Source: Companilactobacillus formosensis
GTDB lineage: Bacteria > Bacillota > Bacilli > Lactobacillales > Lactobacillaceae
Direction of reading: 5' to 3'
Assembly: GCF_005405305.1 (NCBI RefSeq)
Contig: NZ_BJDU01000004.1
Span: 1-64,000, forward strand
Length of the DNA: 64,000 nucleotides
The position numbers were made by a program, and so were the translations under genes. The notes under the pieces were generated by a model. It was not told the DNA's origin, searched no databases, and was given only the letters and a program-made list of their open reading frames with translations. This document shows positions 44,536 through 53,075 of the stretch, piece by piece; the first letter of the stretch is position 1, and each line of letters starts with the position of its first letter.

Positions 44536-46500
44536 ATGGACAAGCAAGCACTGATTTCTATCACAGCACCAGCCAGTGGGAAACTTCTAATGCTGTCAGA
44601 AGTACCTGATCCAGTCTTTTCACAAGGATTAATGGGACAAGGATTTGCGATTGAACCTAATTCTTCAGATATTGTCGCACCAGTATCAGGAACAGTAACT
44701 TTGGTTTCCGACACTAAACATGCTTTTGGTATCAAGACCAATGATGGAGTAGATGTCTTAGTACATTTAGGTATCGATACCGTGGAATTGAAAGGCGCAC
44801 CTTTTGAAGTTTCAATCAAACAAGGTGATACAGTAACTAGTGGTCAACCAGTCGTAAAGATGAATCTGAAAATGATTCAAGATGCCGGTAAAAGTACCAC
44901 AGTGATTTTGGCAGTAACTAATAGTAATGATATTTTAAATGATTTGATGATTACAGAAACACCAGAAGTAAAAGGTGGTCAAATTGTTGCTGTAATGAAT
45001 GTTAAAGAAACCGAGAATCAAACTGCCACTAAATCAGGCAACAAATATGATCAATTAGCCACAGAAATCATTAAAAACGTTGGTGGAGTGGAGAATATTG
45101 ATAGTTTGATCCATTGTATTACTCGATTACGCTTCTATTTGAAAGATGACACTAAGGCTAACACGTCAGTTATCGAAAATCTCGATGGTGTTATCACGGT
45201 TGCCAAAGCTGGTGGACAATATCAAGTTGTCATTGGGCAAGCAGTCACAGACGTTTATGATGCTGTCATTAAGCAGATTGGACCAGGTTTTACCAACGAT
45301 GCTGCTACCGCTGAGGCTGTGGCGCAGACGACTAAGGATGCTAAAAAGGTACACGGGGTTTGGCCAAATGTAAAACAAGGTGTAAATAATTTTATTGGTG
45401 TTTTGACTGCCTCAATGATTCCAATTATTGGTATCTTAGCAGGTTCAGGTATTTTGAAGGGGATTTTAGCAGCTCTGACAGGTTTTAAAATTTTATCAAC
45501 AACTAGTGGTACTTACGTAATTTTAAATGCGGTTGGAGACGCAACATTTTACTTCTTGCCAGTCGTTTTAGGATTTACAGCAGCTAAAAAGTTGGGTTCC
45601 GACCCAATTGTGTTAGGAATTGTTGGTGGAATTTTGATTTATCCACAAATTGTTACTTTAGCAAGCAAAGCTAGTACTGCCAGCACTAATTTCTTAGGTA
45701 TACCAACGACCTTAGTATCATATGTTTCCTCGGTCTTTCCAATTATTGTAGCTGCTTGGTTAGGTAAATATGTCGAAAAATTTTTAAAGAAAATAATTCC
45801 AACCTATTTAAGAAGTGTCTTTGTACCAATTTTGGAAGCTTTGATTTTGAGCTTGATAATCTTTATCGGCGTGGGACCAATCGTTACTATTATCAGTAAA
45901 GGTTTGTCTGCAGGTTTAGTTTCAATTTATAACTTTAGTCCAGCATTATCCGGTTTGATTCTTGGTGGACTTTATCAAACAATGGTCATCTTCGGACTTC
46001 ACTGGGGTCTGATTCCAATTGTTATCAACGATATCGCTACTAATGGCCACAGTTACATCAATTCAATTCTTTCCATAACGATGGTTGCTCAAGGTGGTGC
46101 CGTTCTAGCAGTTTTCTTGAAGACTAAGAACAAGAAATTGAAGGAAATGTCTTTAGCAGCAGCTGTTTCAGCCTTTTGTGGCGTTACAGAGCCAGCACTT
46201 TACGGTGTTAACTTGAAATATAAGAGAGTTTTCGTTGTTGCCAGTATCGCCAGTGCCATTGGTGGTGCTTTGACCGGATTCTTGAGAGTTGATAATTATG
46301 CTTTATCAGGTGCTTTGATTGGATTCCCAGCCTTTATCACACCAGGAGTTGGTATCGGCAGTAATTTCTATGGTTATTTGATTTCACACTACGCAACATT
46401 GCTAATTTCCATTGTACTTGTCTATCTATTTGGCTATACTGATAAAATGTTGGCAAAAAGAAATGACCCAATGAACGTAGAAAACGTCGAAGTGGCATAG
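44536..46500 (+). CDS. Beta-glucoside-type PTS EIIABC
   Basis: The 654-residue fusion has domain order IIA-IIB-IIC. IIA spans about residues 5-150, with the phospho-histidine in DVLVHLGIDT. IIB spans about 170-250, with the phospho-cysteine in IHCITRLRF. IIC covers the rest, with about ten helices and the GxTEPALYG segment (CGVTEPALYGVN). It imports and phosphorylates a beta-glucoside-like sugar. The IIA-first order is unusual compared with BglF (IIB-IIC-IIA). ATG 44536 is chosen; ATG 44527 abuts the AAAGGG. Confidence 0.9.
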   Translation: MDKQALISITAPASGKLLMLSEVPDPVFSQGLMGQGFAIEPNSSDIVAPVSGTVTLVSDTKHAFGIKTNDGVDVLVHLGIDTVELKGAPFEVSIKQGDTVTSGQPVVKMNLKMIQDAGKSTTVILAVTNSNDILNDLMITETPEVKGGQIVAVMNVKETENQTATKSGNKYDQLATEIIKNVGGVENIDSLIHCITRLRFYLKDDTKANTSVIENLDGVITVAKAGGQYQVVIGQAVTDVYDAVIKQIGPGFTNDAATAEAVAQTTKDAKKVHGVWPNVKQGVNNFIGVLTASMIPIIGILAGSGILKGILAALTGFKILSTTSGTYVILNAVGDATFYFLPVVLGFTAAKKLGSDPIVLGIVGGILIYPQIVTLASKASTASTNFLGIPTTLVSYVSSVFPIIVAAWLGKYVEKFLKKIIPTYLRSVFVPILEALILSLIIFIGVGPIVTIISKGLSAGLVSIYNFSPALSGLILGGLYQTMVIFGLHWGLIPIVINDIATNGHSYINSILSITMVAQGGAVLAVFLKTKNKKLKEMSLAAAVSAFCGVTEPALYGVNLKYKRVFVVASIASAIGGALTGFLRVDNYALSGALIGFPAFITPGVGIGSNFYGYLISHYATLLISIVLVYLFGYTDKMLAKRNDPMNVENVEVA

Positions 46501-46518
46501 TAAGGGAGATTATAAGAT

Positions 46519-47343
46519 ATGGAAGCAAAGAAATACAATCTTGAAGTCTCCAATCATGATTTTATCGTTAAGAGTTATTGGCTTGATCAAGTAGAAGATT
46601 TCAACCAAACAGTCGATTATCCAATCGTAGTAATTTGTCCGGGTGGAGGATTTACCTTTCATTCGGCACGTGAAGAAGAACCAGTAGCGTTACGTTTCAA
46701 TTTTTTTGGGATGCACGCTGTAGTCTTAGAGTACAAACTGATTGACCAAGAAACAGTCTATCCAACAGCGTTACAAGAACTAGCTAAGACGATTGATTGG
46801 ATCAACAAGCAACCAGCTTCACGACATATTGATAAAAAGCGCATCATCTTAGCTGGATTTTCCGCAGGCGGTAATTTAGTAGCAACTTATAACGGAATTG
46901 GAACTGATCCAAAGCTCCGTCAAAAATATCAAATTGATCATTTGACTGGCGAACATGCTGGAATAATTTTAGGTTATCCTGCAATTGATTTGACTATCAA
47001 AGGTAGCTTTCCAGATGATGATAAGATTTTGCATGAGATAAGTACTGATCCAACCTTTTGGAAAGCTCAAGACTTGTTGAATAAAAATTCTAAACCAGCC
47101 TTTGTTTGGCAAACGAGAACTGATGAACTAGTTAACGTTATTAACTCTTTGACTTATGTTGAAAGAATGACTCAACTAGGATTAGAAGCTGAGTATCACA
47201 TGTTTGGCTCCGGTATTCATGGATTAGTTTTTGGTACATATGTCACACAAAAACCGGGTAAGGATAAGTATTTAAATGCTTGGACCTCTAAATGGATTGA
47301 ATTAGCTCTAAATTGGCTTCAAATGATGAAGTTACTCAGATGA
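46519..47343 (+). CDS. Alpha/beta-hydrolase (acetyl-esterase-like)
   Basis: The 274-residue cytoplasmic hydrolase shows VVICPGGGFTFHSAREEEPVALRF (oxyanion hole region), the nucleophile elbow GFSAGG, an aspartate in TRTDELV and the histidine in GIHGLVFG. This is the BD-FAE/acetyl-xylan-esterase pattern. It is 18 bases after the PTS gene and likely removes acyl groups from the imported glycoside. AAGGGAG precedes the ATG. Confidence 0.85.
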   Translation: MEAKKYNLEVSNHDFIVKSYWLDQVEDFNQTVDYPIVVICPGGGFTFHSAREEEPVALRFNFFGMHAVVLEYKLIDQETVYPTALQELAKTIDWINKQPASRHIDKKRIILAGFSAGGNLVATYNGIGTDPKLRQKYQIDHLTGEHAGIILGYPAIDLTIKGSFPDDDKILHEISTDPTFWKAQDLLNKNSKPAFVWQTRTDELVNVINSLTYVERMTQLGLEAEYHMFGSGIHGLVFGTYVTQKPGKDKYLNAWTSKWIELALNWLQMMKLLR

Positions 47344-47384
47344 AAAAATCCCAATTCTCAAATTGATGAGAGTTGGGATTTTTG
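47343..47384 (+). terminator. Intrinsic terminator
   Basis: A 16-bp stem (AAAAATCCCAATTCTCA/TGAGAGTTGGGATTTTT) follows the esterase stop. Confidence 0.88.
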
Positions 47385-47420
47385 CTTAGTAACAAACAAA
47401 TAAATGAGGTATCTTCTTAT

Positions 47421-47460
47421 AGCCACGATAGCCCGTCTTTTCAACTAAGGTTCAGTGGCT
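47421..47460. repeat. Short element bounded by AGCCAC/GTGGCT
   Basis: Inverted 6-bp ends enclose 28 bases with no gene. It lies between the esterase terminator and the 3' end of the GH4 gene. Whether it is a hairpin in RNA or a repeat remnant cannot be told here. Confidence 0.25.
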
Positions 47461-47489
47461 CTTCTTTGGTACGACTATATAATAGAATG

Positions 47490-47503
47490 TGGGATGGGTC
47501 CCA
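47490..47503. promoter_or_regulatory. TGGGA-N4-TCCCA palindrome, copy 1
   Basis: TGGGATGGGTCCCA lies 16 bases beyond the 3' end of the GH4 gene. It shares both half-sites and spacing with the palindrome at 48971-48984 before the same gene. A run CCCTTTT follows on the plus strand. Confidence 0.35.
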
Positions 47504-47518
47504 GGTCAAGACCCTTTT

Positions 47519-48919
47519 CTAAATTTGTCCGATATGTTCGTCGATTGTAGCAGCAACTTGGTCGTGGACGGTTACGCCTTGGTCTTCAAGTTCTTTGATC
47601 TTGTCAGCAAATTGTGGCAAATATTTCTTGTTAGCGACGAGCATTTCATCCAGCAAGTCTTTAGCAGCTTGGCCACTAGGAATCAATGGATTCATAATAA
47701 AGGCTTGTAGAGCTAGACCATAATCACCAGTTACGGCTGCTTCATCGATAACTAGTTCCATGTTTTTCATCAATTGGATCCAGCCACGTTCGGCAGGTTG
47801 GAAATGACCGAATGTCAGTGGTAAAGCACCAGAAGCGGTGATAATCGAAGAAACTTCAACCGTATGATCAGATGGCAAGTCTGGTAAGGCGCCGCGGTTC
47901 AAAGTGGAAACGACCATGTGAGTTTTCTTGTCACCATAAATTGAGGCGATAGCTTCACAGGCAGCGTCTGAATAATGAGCTCCACCACGTTCAGCTAATT
48001 GCTTTGGCTTGTGGTCGAGATTTGGGTCTTGATAGAGAGTGAATAATTCGTGTTCGATACGCATGACTTCTTGAGCACGAGTCTTATTTTGGTTGAATTC
48101 TTCGAGACTGTGATTGAGCATTTCTGTTTGACGATAGTAATAGCGATGGTAACCACATGGAATCATCTTCATTTGATTGAGTTGTTCACGGAAAAATTTT
48201 ACATCGAAGATATTCTTAGGTAGACCAGTTTCCGAACCGTCATACATTTTGTTGATAATATCCATCGTTACTTCTTTACCGGAGTTGTCCCAGACTCTGT
48301 GCCAATGGAAGTGATCAATTCCGGCAAATTTGTAAGTTAAGTCTTTTAATTCCTTACCAATTGTAGCTGGCTCATTCATCATAGCCATTACGGGAACGTT
48401 ACAAAGACCGATGACTTTGTCCCACTTGCCATATTGTTGGATGGCTTCAGTGATCATTCCACTAGGGTTGGTGAAGTTGATCAACCAAGCGTTAGGACAA
48501 AGTTCTTTCATATCTTTAACGATATCTAAAATTACTGGAACAGTTCGAAAGGCTTTGAAGATTCCACCGGCACCGTTAGTCTCTTGACCTAATAGACCGT
48601 AGCTACCAGGAATTCTTTCGTCTTTGACACGGGCTTCTAGTAGTCCCACTCTAAATTGGGTCGAAACAAAATCAGCATCTTTCAAAGCTTCCCGACGGTT
48701 CAAAGTTAGATGAACCTCCCAATCAAGTCCAGCAGCTTTGACCATTCTTTTAGCCATGTTACCCACGATATTGAGTTTCTTTTCGCCTTCAGGAATATCA
48801 ACTAACCAAATTTCTTTGATAGGTAATTGATCTTGACGTTTGATATAACCCTCGATTAATTCGGGAGTGTAGCTAGAACCTCCACCGATAGTGACCATTT
48901 TGAGTGCGTTACGTGACAT
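47519..48919 (-). CDS. GH4 6-phospho-beta-glucosidase
   Basis: The 466-residue enzyme has the GH4 NAD-binding start VTIGGGSSYTPELIEG, the motif NFTNPSGMITEA, the metal cysteine in GLCNVP and the histidine in GIDHFHWH. GH4 enzymes hydrolyse 6-phospho-glycosides by an NAD/Mn-dependent redox mechanism, here the product of the neighbouring PTS. GGAGGAAG precedes the ATG at 48919. Confidence 0.92.
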   Translation of the reverse strand: MSRNALKMVTIGGGSSYTPELIEGYIKRQDQLPIKEIWLVDIPEGEKKLNIVGNMAKRMVKAAGLDWEVHLTLNRREALKDADFVSTQFRVGLLEARVKDERIPGSYGLLGQETNGAGGIFKAFRTVPVILDIVKDMKELCPNAWLINFTNPSGMITEAIQQYGKWDKVIGLCNVPVMAMMNEPATIGKELKDLTYKFAGIDHFHWHRVWDNSGKEVTMDIINKMYDGSETGLPKNIFDVKFFREQLNQMKMIPCGYHRYYYRQTEMLNHSLEEFNQNKTRAQEVMRIEHELFTLYQDPNLDHKPKQLAERGGAHYSDAACEAIASIYGDKKTHMVVSTLNRGALPDLPSDHTVEVSSIITASGALPLTFGHFQPAERGWIQLMKNMELVIDEAAVTGDYGLALQAFIMNPLIPSGQAAKDLLDEMLVANKKYLPQFADKIKELEDQGVTVHDQVAATIDEHIGQI

Positions 48920-48970
48920 GTTTTCTTCCTCCAATTGTTATGAATTTTTCTACAATTAGAGCATACATTG

Positions 48971-48984
48971 TGGGATTAATCCCA
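48971..48984. promoter_or_regulatory. TGGGA-N4-TCCCA palindrome, copy 2
   Basis: TGGGATTAATCCCA lies 52 bases upstream of the GH4 start, a fitting place for an operator of the GH4 gene. Confidence 0.5.
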
Positions 48985-49000
48985 TAGCAAGCACTTTTTT

Positions 49001-49957
49001 CTAGTCAGCATCGATTAATTTAGGAGTTTGTTTTTCGAAGGACAATTGTTGGTCGTTTAATTCATTGTAAAGATAAATAAAAGCGTTGTGTGCCTGGTTT
49101 CTAAAGCACAAATCGATTGTGGGCATGTTCATTAATTTGGCAATTTCACTATTGTCACTACCAACGACTAAACAATCTTCAGGAACACGAATATTGTGCT
49201 TTCGTAACGTCGTTATGAATTCAGCAGCTACAAAATCAGCGAAGAAAACCATTGCTTCGGGACGCTTTTTGGCGTGCAACCACTTGTTAGCGGCATCGAT
49301 ACCAGCACCGTGTTGTCCATGATAAAAAATTTGATAGTCTTGATTGCTATCAGGATGCTTTAATTTGAAGTCGTCGATAGCTTTGACTCGAGCTCGCGTA
49401 TTGGCGTTACGTAAGCTGGATAAAACATGTCCCACGTTTTTATATCCTAGATCATCTAAATGTTTTAAAACAGCGGTATAGATAGGATAGTGGTCGATGT
49501 AATTGGAATAAATATGATCATGTTCGACTCGTTGCCATGTTGAAATTGGTCCGAAGTCAGCGTATGAACTAATCGTGTCCCAAGAATTGATTCTCGTCAA
49601 AATGAAGACTGCATCTAAAGCTCTAGTTGTTAAAAGACTTAAAGTTTTCAATTCGTTTTTAGCATTTTGGGTGAAGTAGACGTTAACGTTATAACCATAC
49701 TTAGCTGCAATTTTGGTAAAAGAATTGATAAAATCTCCGACTAGGGGGAAGTAATCACTGACTAAAAATCCAATCGTCTTTGTGTGTTTCTGTCGTAAGT
49801 TTTTGGCAACTTGATTAGGGATGTAATTTAATTCGTGCATGGCGTTCAAAATAATTTTTCTTTTTTCTTCGCTGACGTAGCCATTGCCACTGACAACGCG
49901 AGAGATAGTCGATTTTGAAATACCAGTTTTTTTAGCTAGATCATAAATAGTTGTCAT
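49001..49957 (-). CDS. LacI/GalR family regulator of the glucoside locus
   Basis: The 318-residue repressor has the LacI helix-turn-helix (TIYDLAKKTGISKSTISRVVSGNGYVSEEKRKII) and hinge (YIPNQVAKNLR), then a periplasmic-binding-like sensor domain. It lies 81 bases upstream of the GH4 gene in the same direction and near the PTS, so a phosphorylated glucoside is a reasonable effector. AAAGGAG precedes the ATG. Confidence 0.88.
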   Translation of the reverse strand: MTTIYDLAKKTGISKSTISRVVSGNGYVSEEKRKIILNAMHELNYIPNQVAKNLRQKHTKTIGFLVSDYFPLVGDFINSFTKIAAKYGYNVNVYFTQNAKNELKTLSLLTTRALDAVFILTRINSWDTISSYADFGPISTWQRVEHDHIYSNYIDHYPIYTAVLKHLDDLGYKNVGHVLSSLRNANTRARVKAIDDFKLKHPDSNQDYQIFYHGQHGAGIDAANKWLHAKKRPEAMVFFADFVAAEFITTLRKHNIRVPEDCLVVGSDNSEIAKLMNMPTIDLCFRNQAHNAFIYLYNELNDQQLSFEKQTPKLIDAD

Positions 49958-50026
49958 TTAATAACTCCTTTCTAATATTTTTGTTATTACATAAATAATA
50001 ATGGACTTTTTGAGTAAATCATACAT

Positions 50027-50040
50027 TGAAAACGTTTACT
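50027..50040. promoter_or_regulatory. cre/LacI-type operator
   Basis: TGAAAACGTTTACT fits the CcpA/LacI-family box with one mismatch. It lies about 70 bases upstream of the LacI-type gene and just before the promoter of the EamA gene on the other strand. Confidence 0.6.
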
Positions 50041-50052
50041 CTGTCAGAGCGG

Positions 50053-50080
50053 TTGTTTTATTATTTCTCATTGTTATACT
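50053..50080 (+). promoter_or_regulatory. Promoter TTGTTT-16-TATACT with extended -10
   Basis: The -10 has an upstream TGT. It would give a leader of about 118 nt before the EamA start at 50205. Confidence 0.65.
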
Positions 50081-50128
50081 GATGTCGTTAACCATAAGGA
50101 AGGTGAATATTTATCGTTAATTGACAGC

Positions 50129-50203
50129 AGTAATATTTCGGTTATTCGAGAGAATAGCGTAGCAATGAATTCAAATGAAATCAAAGCGAAGGGAAATATT
50201 ACT
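50129..50203 (+). promoter_or_regulatory. Structured leader closing on the EamA start
   Basis: AGTAATATTTC (50129-50139) is fully complementary to GAAATATTACT (50193-50203), which overlaps the end of the GAAGGG ribosome site and abuts the ATG. A small ATTC-GAGA-GAAT hairpin lies inside. Translation would be masked when this 11-bp stem forms. Confidence 0.5.
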
Positions 50204-50204
50204 C

Positions 50205-51125
50205 ATGAAGTCCAAAAGGATTCTCGGATCCGTCTTTTTAACCATTGCTTCAATTATTTGGGGAGCAATGTTCGTAGTTGTAAAAATTATTGTCGATGAG
50301 GTGCATCCAATTCAACTAGTTTGGTTGGAGTACTTAATCGCCTTAGTATTCTTGATTGGTTATTCAGTCATGAAAAGAGAGAAATGGCATATCAATTGGC
50401 CTGATTTAAAATTAATTTTTTGGATTGGGATAATCGGAAATACGATTTCTCTAGTTGCCCAGGAAATGGGTACCGGGTTGTCTAATGCCCAAACCGGTTC
50501 AGTTATCACATCAACTATTCCAGCATTTATGATCATCTTCGGTTGGTTGATACTGAAAGAAAAATTAGACAAAGTTAAGATTTTCTCCGTTATCATCGCT
50601 ATCCTAGGGGTAGTCATGATTGTCGGATTAAAGATGTCCGGAACAAATGTTATCTTAGGAGTTTTGCTCCTAGTTCTCGACTCAATCGCTTGGGCCTTGA
50701 TGTCTGTCTTGGTCAAGAAAGTAAAGACGTACAGTTCTTTACAAATTACTATTATGTCAACTGTAGTAGCGGTAGTTGCTCTGACACCATTTATTTTGAG
50801 TGACCTACAATCACTTACAAGTATTAACTTTGTTGATCCAAAAGTAATCTTAAGTCTACTTTACATCGGTGCGGTTTCAACAGCTGTGGCTTATGTTATG
50901 TGGAATCGTGGATTACAAATCGTTAGTGCCGGTTCATCTGGTTTGTTCTACTTGATTCAACCAATCGTTGGTTCATTCTTAGGTTGGTTATTGCTCGGTG
51001 AACAAATTTCAGTCGGTTTCGTTATCGGTTCAGCAATGATTTTAGCTAGTGTCTGGATATCGGTTAAGTTCGATGGTTCTTCTGATGAGGAAGCACGACT
51101 TGCCAGTGCCGGGAACAGCATTTAA
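50205..51125 (+). CDS. EamA/DMT family permease 1
   Basis: The 306-residue protein has ten helices in two EamA repeats (ASIIWGAMFVVVKIIVDEVHPIQLVWLEYLIAL and VLDSIAWALMSVLVKK). It is a close paralogue of the permease at 52147. Export of a metabolite is likely; the substrate is unknown. The ATG at 50205 matches the paralogue's start better than the ATG at 50175, which has no ribosome site. Confidence 0.85.
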   Translation: MKSKRILGSVFLTIASIIWGAMFVVVKIIVDEVHPIQLVWLEYLIALVFLIGYSVMKREKWHINWPDLKLIFWIGIIGNTISLVAQEMGTGLSNAQTGSVITSTIPAFMIIFGWLILKEKLDKVKIFSVIIAILGVVMIVGLKMSGTNVILGVLLLVLDSIAWALMSVLVKKVKTYSSLQITIMSTVVAVVALTPFILSDLQSLTSINFVDPKVILSLLYIGAVSTAVAYVMWNRGLQIVSAGSSGLFYLIQPIVGSFLGWLLLGEQISVGFVIGSAMILASVWISVKFDGSSDEEARLASAGNSI

Positions 51126-51144
51126 TAATTGAATATAAAATATT

Positions 51145-51173
51145 AGGCAAATCCATTTGGGTTTGTCTTTTTT
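51145..51173 (+). terminator. Intrinsic terminator
   Basis: A stem AGGCAAATCC/GGGTTTGTCTT is followed by a T run. Confidence 0.75.
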
Positions 51174-51216
51174 AGTGCGTAATTTATTTTTAGAAGCATC
51201 AAGAAAGGACAAACTC

Positions 51217-51990
51217 ATGCCACCACTAACAAAGCTAATTTTAATTTTATTGCAAATATCTTACGTTGGGCCGATTACAGTGTTGAACTTTTTGGCAACC
51301 GGAATCGATCCAATGATAGTACTTAATAACAAGGGGAAAACTTTTCCAAAGCAAATTTCTGAGCAATCGTGGAATGAATATGCCAAAAAAGCTCAAGAAC
51401 AGTGGAATTTAGCTCAAGAGTTGGGAATAACTATCATTAATTACCAAGATATAGATTATCCACAACGCTTATTAAATTTGAGTAATTTTCCTCCTATAAT
51501 TTACGCCAAAGGTAATCAAAATCTTTTGAATCAACCGAAACTGACGGCTGTAATTGGTACTAGAGAACCGGAATCAACTACTGTCAAACGAGGTCAGAGA
51601 CTGACCAAATATTTAGTATCAAGAGATCATGTTATCGTAGCTGGTTTGGCATTGGGATGTGACACGGTTGCTCACAAAACTTGTATACAAAATCATGGTC
51701 AAACGATTGCTGTTTTGGCACATGGCTTAGCTCAAAAAATTTATCCGCCAGAAAATAGTGAGTTAGCTCAGAAAATCATCGAAAGTGGCGGATTATTATT
51801 AACAACTTATCCACCAATGACTAAAGTTGCTCCATTTCGCTTAGCTGAAAGAGACCAGTGGCAGAGTGGGTTGAGTGATAAAGTTATCGTCTTAGAGACC
51901 AATGAAAATAGCGGTACGAATATCACTATTGAACACGCACTAAAACAAAAGCGGGAAGTAATAATACTTAAAAATCAAATAAATAATTAA
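51217..51990 (+). CDS. DprA/Smf-like DNA-processing protein
   Basis: The 257-residue product has the Rossmann-like DprA core: LTAVIGTREPES, IVAGLALGCDTVAHKTCIQNHGQTIAVLAHGL, IESGGLLLTTYPP and FRLAERDQWQSGLSDKVIVLET. DprA loads RecA on incoming single strands in transformation. The C-terminal winged helix is missing and the N-terminal part is short. It sits alone between two permeases, away from the topA/rnhB context usual for dprA, so it may be a second Smf-like paralogue. GAAAGGA precedes the ATG at 51217. Confidence 0.8.
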   Translation: MPPLTKLILILLQISYVGPITVLNFLATGIDPMIVLNNKGKTFPKQISEQSWNEYAKKAQEQWNLAQELGITIINYQDIDYPQRLLNLSNFPPIIYAKGNQNLLNQPKLTAVIGTREPESTTVKRGQRLTKYLVSRDHVIVAGLALGCDTVAHKTCIQNHGQTIAVLAHGLAQKIYPPENSELAQKIIESGGLLLTTYPPMTKVAPFRLAERDQWQSGLSDKVIVLETNENSGTNITIEHALKQKREVIILKNQINN

Positions 51991-52046
51991 ACTTACAAAA
52001 TGTCTTATAACTGTAATATTGAAAATGAACTATTGCCAAAATAAAA

Positions 52047-52055
52047 TGCTATAAT
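52047..52055 (+). promoter_or_regulatory. Extended -10 promoter
   Basis: TGCTATAAT directs a leader of about 85 nt to the second EamA gene. No good -35 is seen. Confidence 0.55.
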
Positions 52056-52071
52056 CTGATTCTAGTAAAGG

Positions 52072-52138
52072 TTTCCTTGAGGATATTTAGAGAAATTCCC
52101 ACTGAGATTCGTGAGAGAAATCCAGTGAAAAAAGGAAA
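52072..52138 (+). promoter_or_regulatory. Structured leader of the second EamA gene
   Basis: TTTCCTT (52072-52078) can pair with AAGGAAA (52132-52138), which contains the ribosome site. Inside lies a clear hairpin (52100-52127): CACTG/CAGTG and GATT/AATC with one bulge and the loop CGTGAGAGA. The layout matches the leader at 50129. Confidence 0.5.
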
Positions 52139-52146
52139 ATAGCATT

Positions 52147-53019
52147 ATGAATAATAAGTTAGTTGGTTCAACTCTACTTAGTGTAGCAGCCTGTATTTGG
52201 GGTGGAACTTTCGTCGCGGTCAAAGTCATCGTTAGTCAAGTTCATCCGTTGCAATTAGTTTGGTTACGCTATGCCGTGGCAATAGTCTTTTTGATTGGTT
52301 TTTCAATCATCAAAAAAGAAAAGTGGAATTTTCATGTAAAGGACTTGAAGTGGTTCATTCCTATCGGACTGACTGGCTATGCAGTTTCTCTAGTGGCACA
52401 AGAGACTGGAACTTGGTTTTCCAGCGCTCAAACAGGTGCAGTCGTGACTTCTTCAACACCAACATTCATGGTGATTTTTGCTTGGTTACTATTAAAAGAA
52501 AAGTTAACTAAAGTCAAGATCATGTCACTGATTATGGCGACGCTAGGTGTAATTATGATTGTTGGCATCCATTTGAGTGGTAAACACATTTTAACTGGAG
52601 TATTTTTCTTAATCTTATCGGCTTTGACTTGGTCGTTGATGTCGGTCATGATCCAAAAGCTCCCTAATTATTCGGCACTTCAAATTACTATTATTTCAGC
52701 AACAATAGCTTTGTTGTGTCTGACACCGTTCGTTATTAACGATGTAGCCGACTTCACTTCAATCAATTTCTTCAATCCCAAAGTTGTGCTCTGCTTGTTT
52801 TACGTGGGAGCAATCTCAACTGCAGCAGCTTTTGTAATGTGGAATAAAGGTCTAACGATGGTCAGTACCAGTGTTTCGGGCTTGTTTTATTTGTTGCAGC
52901 CAATTGTTGGAACTTTGTTAGGTTGGTTATTGCTAGGTGAGGGTATTACGATTGGTTTTGTTATTGGATCGGTTTTGATTTTAGGTAGTGTTTTTGTGTC
53001 GATTAGATTTGCGGAATGA
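52147..53019 (+). CDS. EamA/DMT family permease 2
   Basis: The 290-residue protein has ten helices and two EamA repeats, paralogous to the permease at 50205 (AACIWGGTFVAVKVIVSQVHPLQLVWLRY; SALTWSLMSVMIQK). The DprA-like gene separates the copies, so a duplication was interrupted or the gene inserted between them. AAGGA lies about 10 bases before the ATG. Confidence 0.85.
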   Translation: MNNKLVGSTLLSVAACIWGGTFVAVKVIVSQVHPLQLVWLRYAVAIVFLIGFSIIKKEKWNFHVKDLKWFIPIGLTGYAVSLVAQETGTWFSSAQTGAVVTSSTPTFMVIFAWLLLKEKLTKVKIMSLIMATLGVIMIVGIHLSGKHILTGVFFLILSALTWSLMSVMIQKLPNYSALQITIISATIALLCLTPFVINDVADFTSINFFNPKVVLCLFYVGAISTAAAFVMWNKGLTMVSTSVSGLFYLLQPIVGTLLGWLLLGEGITIGFVIGSVLILGSVFVSIRFAE

Positions 53020-53034
53020 TTGATGAGTTATTCA

Positions 53035-53043
53035 TGTTATACT
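53035..53043 (+). promoter_or_regulatory. Extended -10 promoter of the sce7726 operon
   Basis: TGTTATACT, with start expected near 53050, 16 bases beyond the permease gene. Confidence 0.6.
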
Positions 53044-53075
53044 TTCATTAAGATTGGATGAGTGAAGGGATGCTA

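Noticed and set aside
44511-44819. 102-residue minus-strand ORF over the PTS IIA region
   Set aside because: Shadow of the strongly supported PTS gene, on the opposite strand of its promoter direction.
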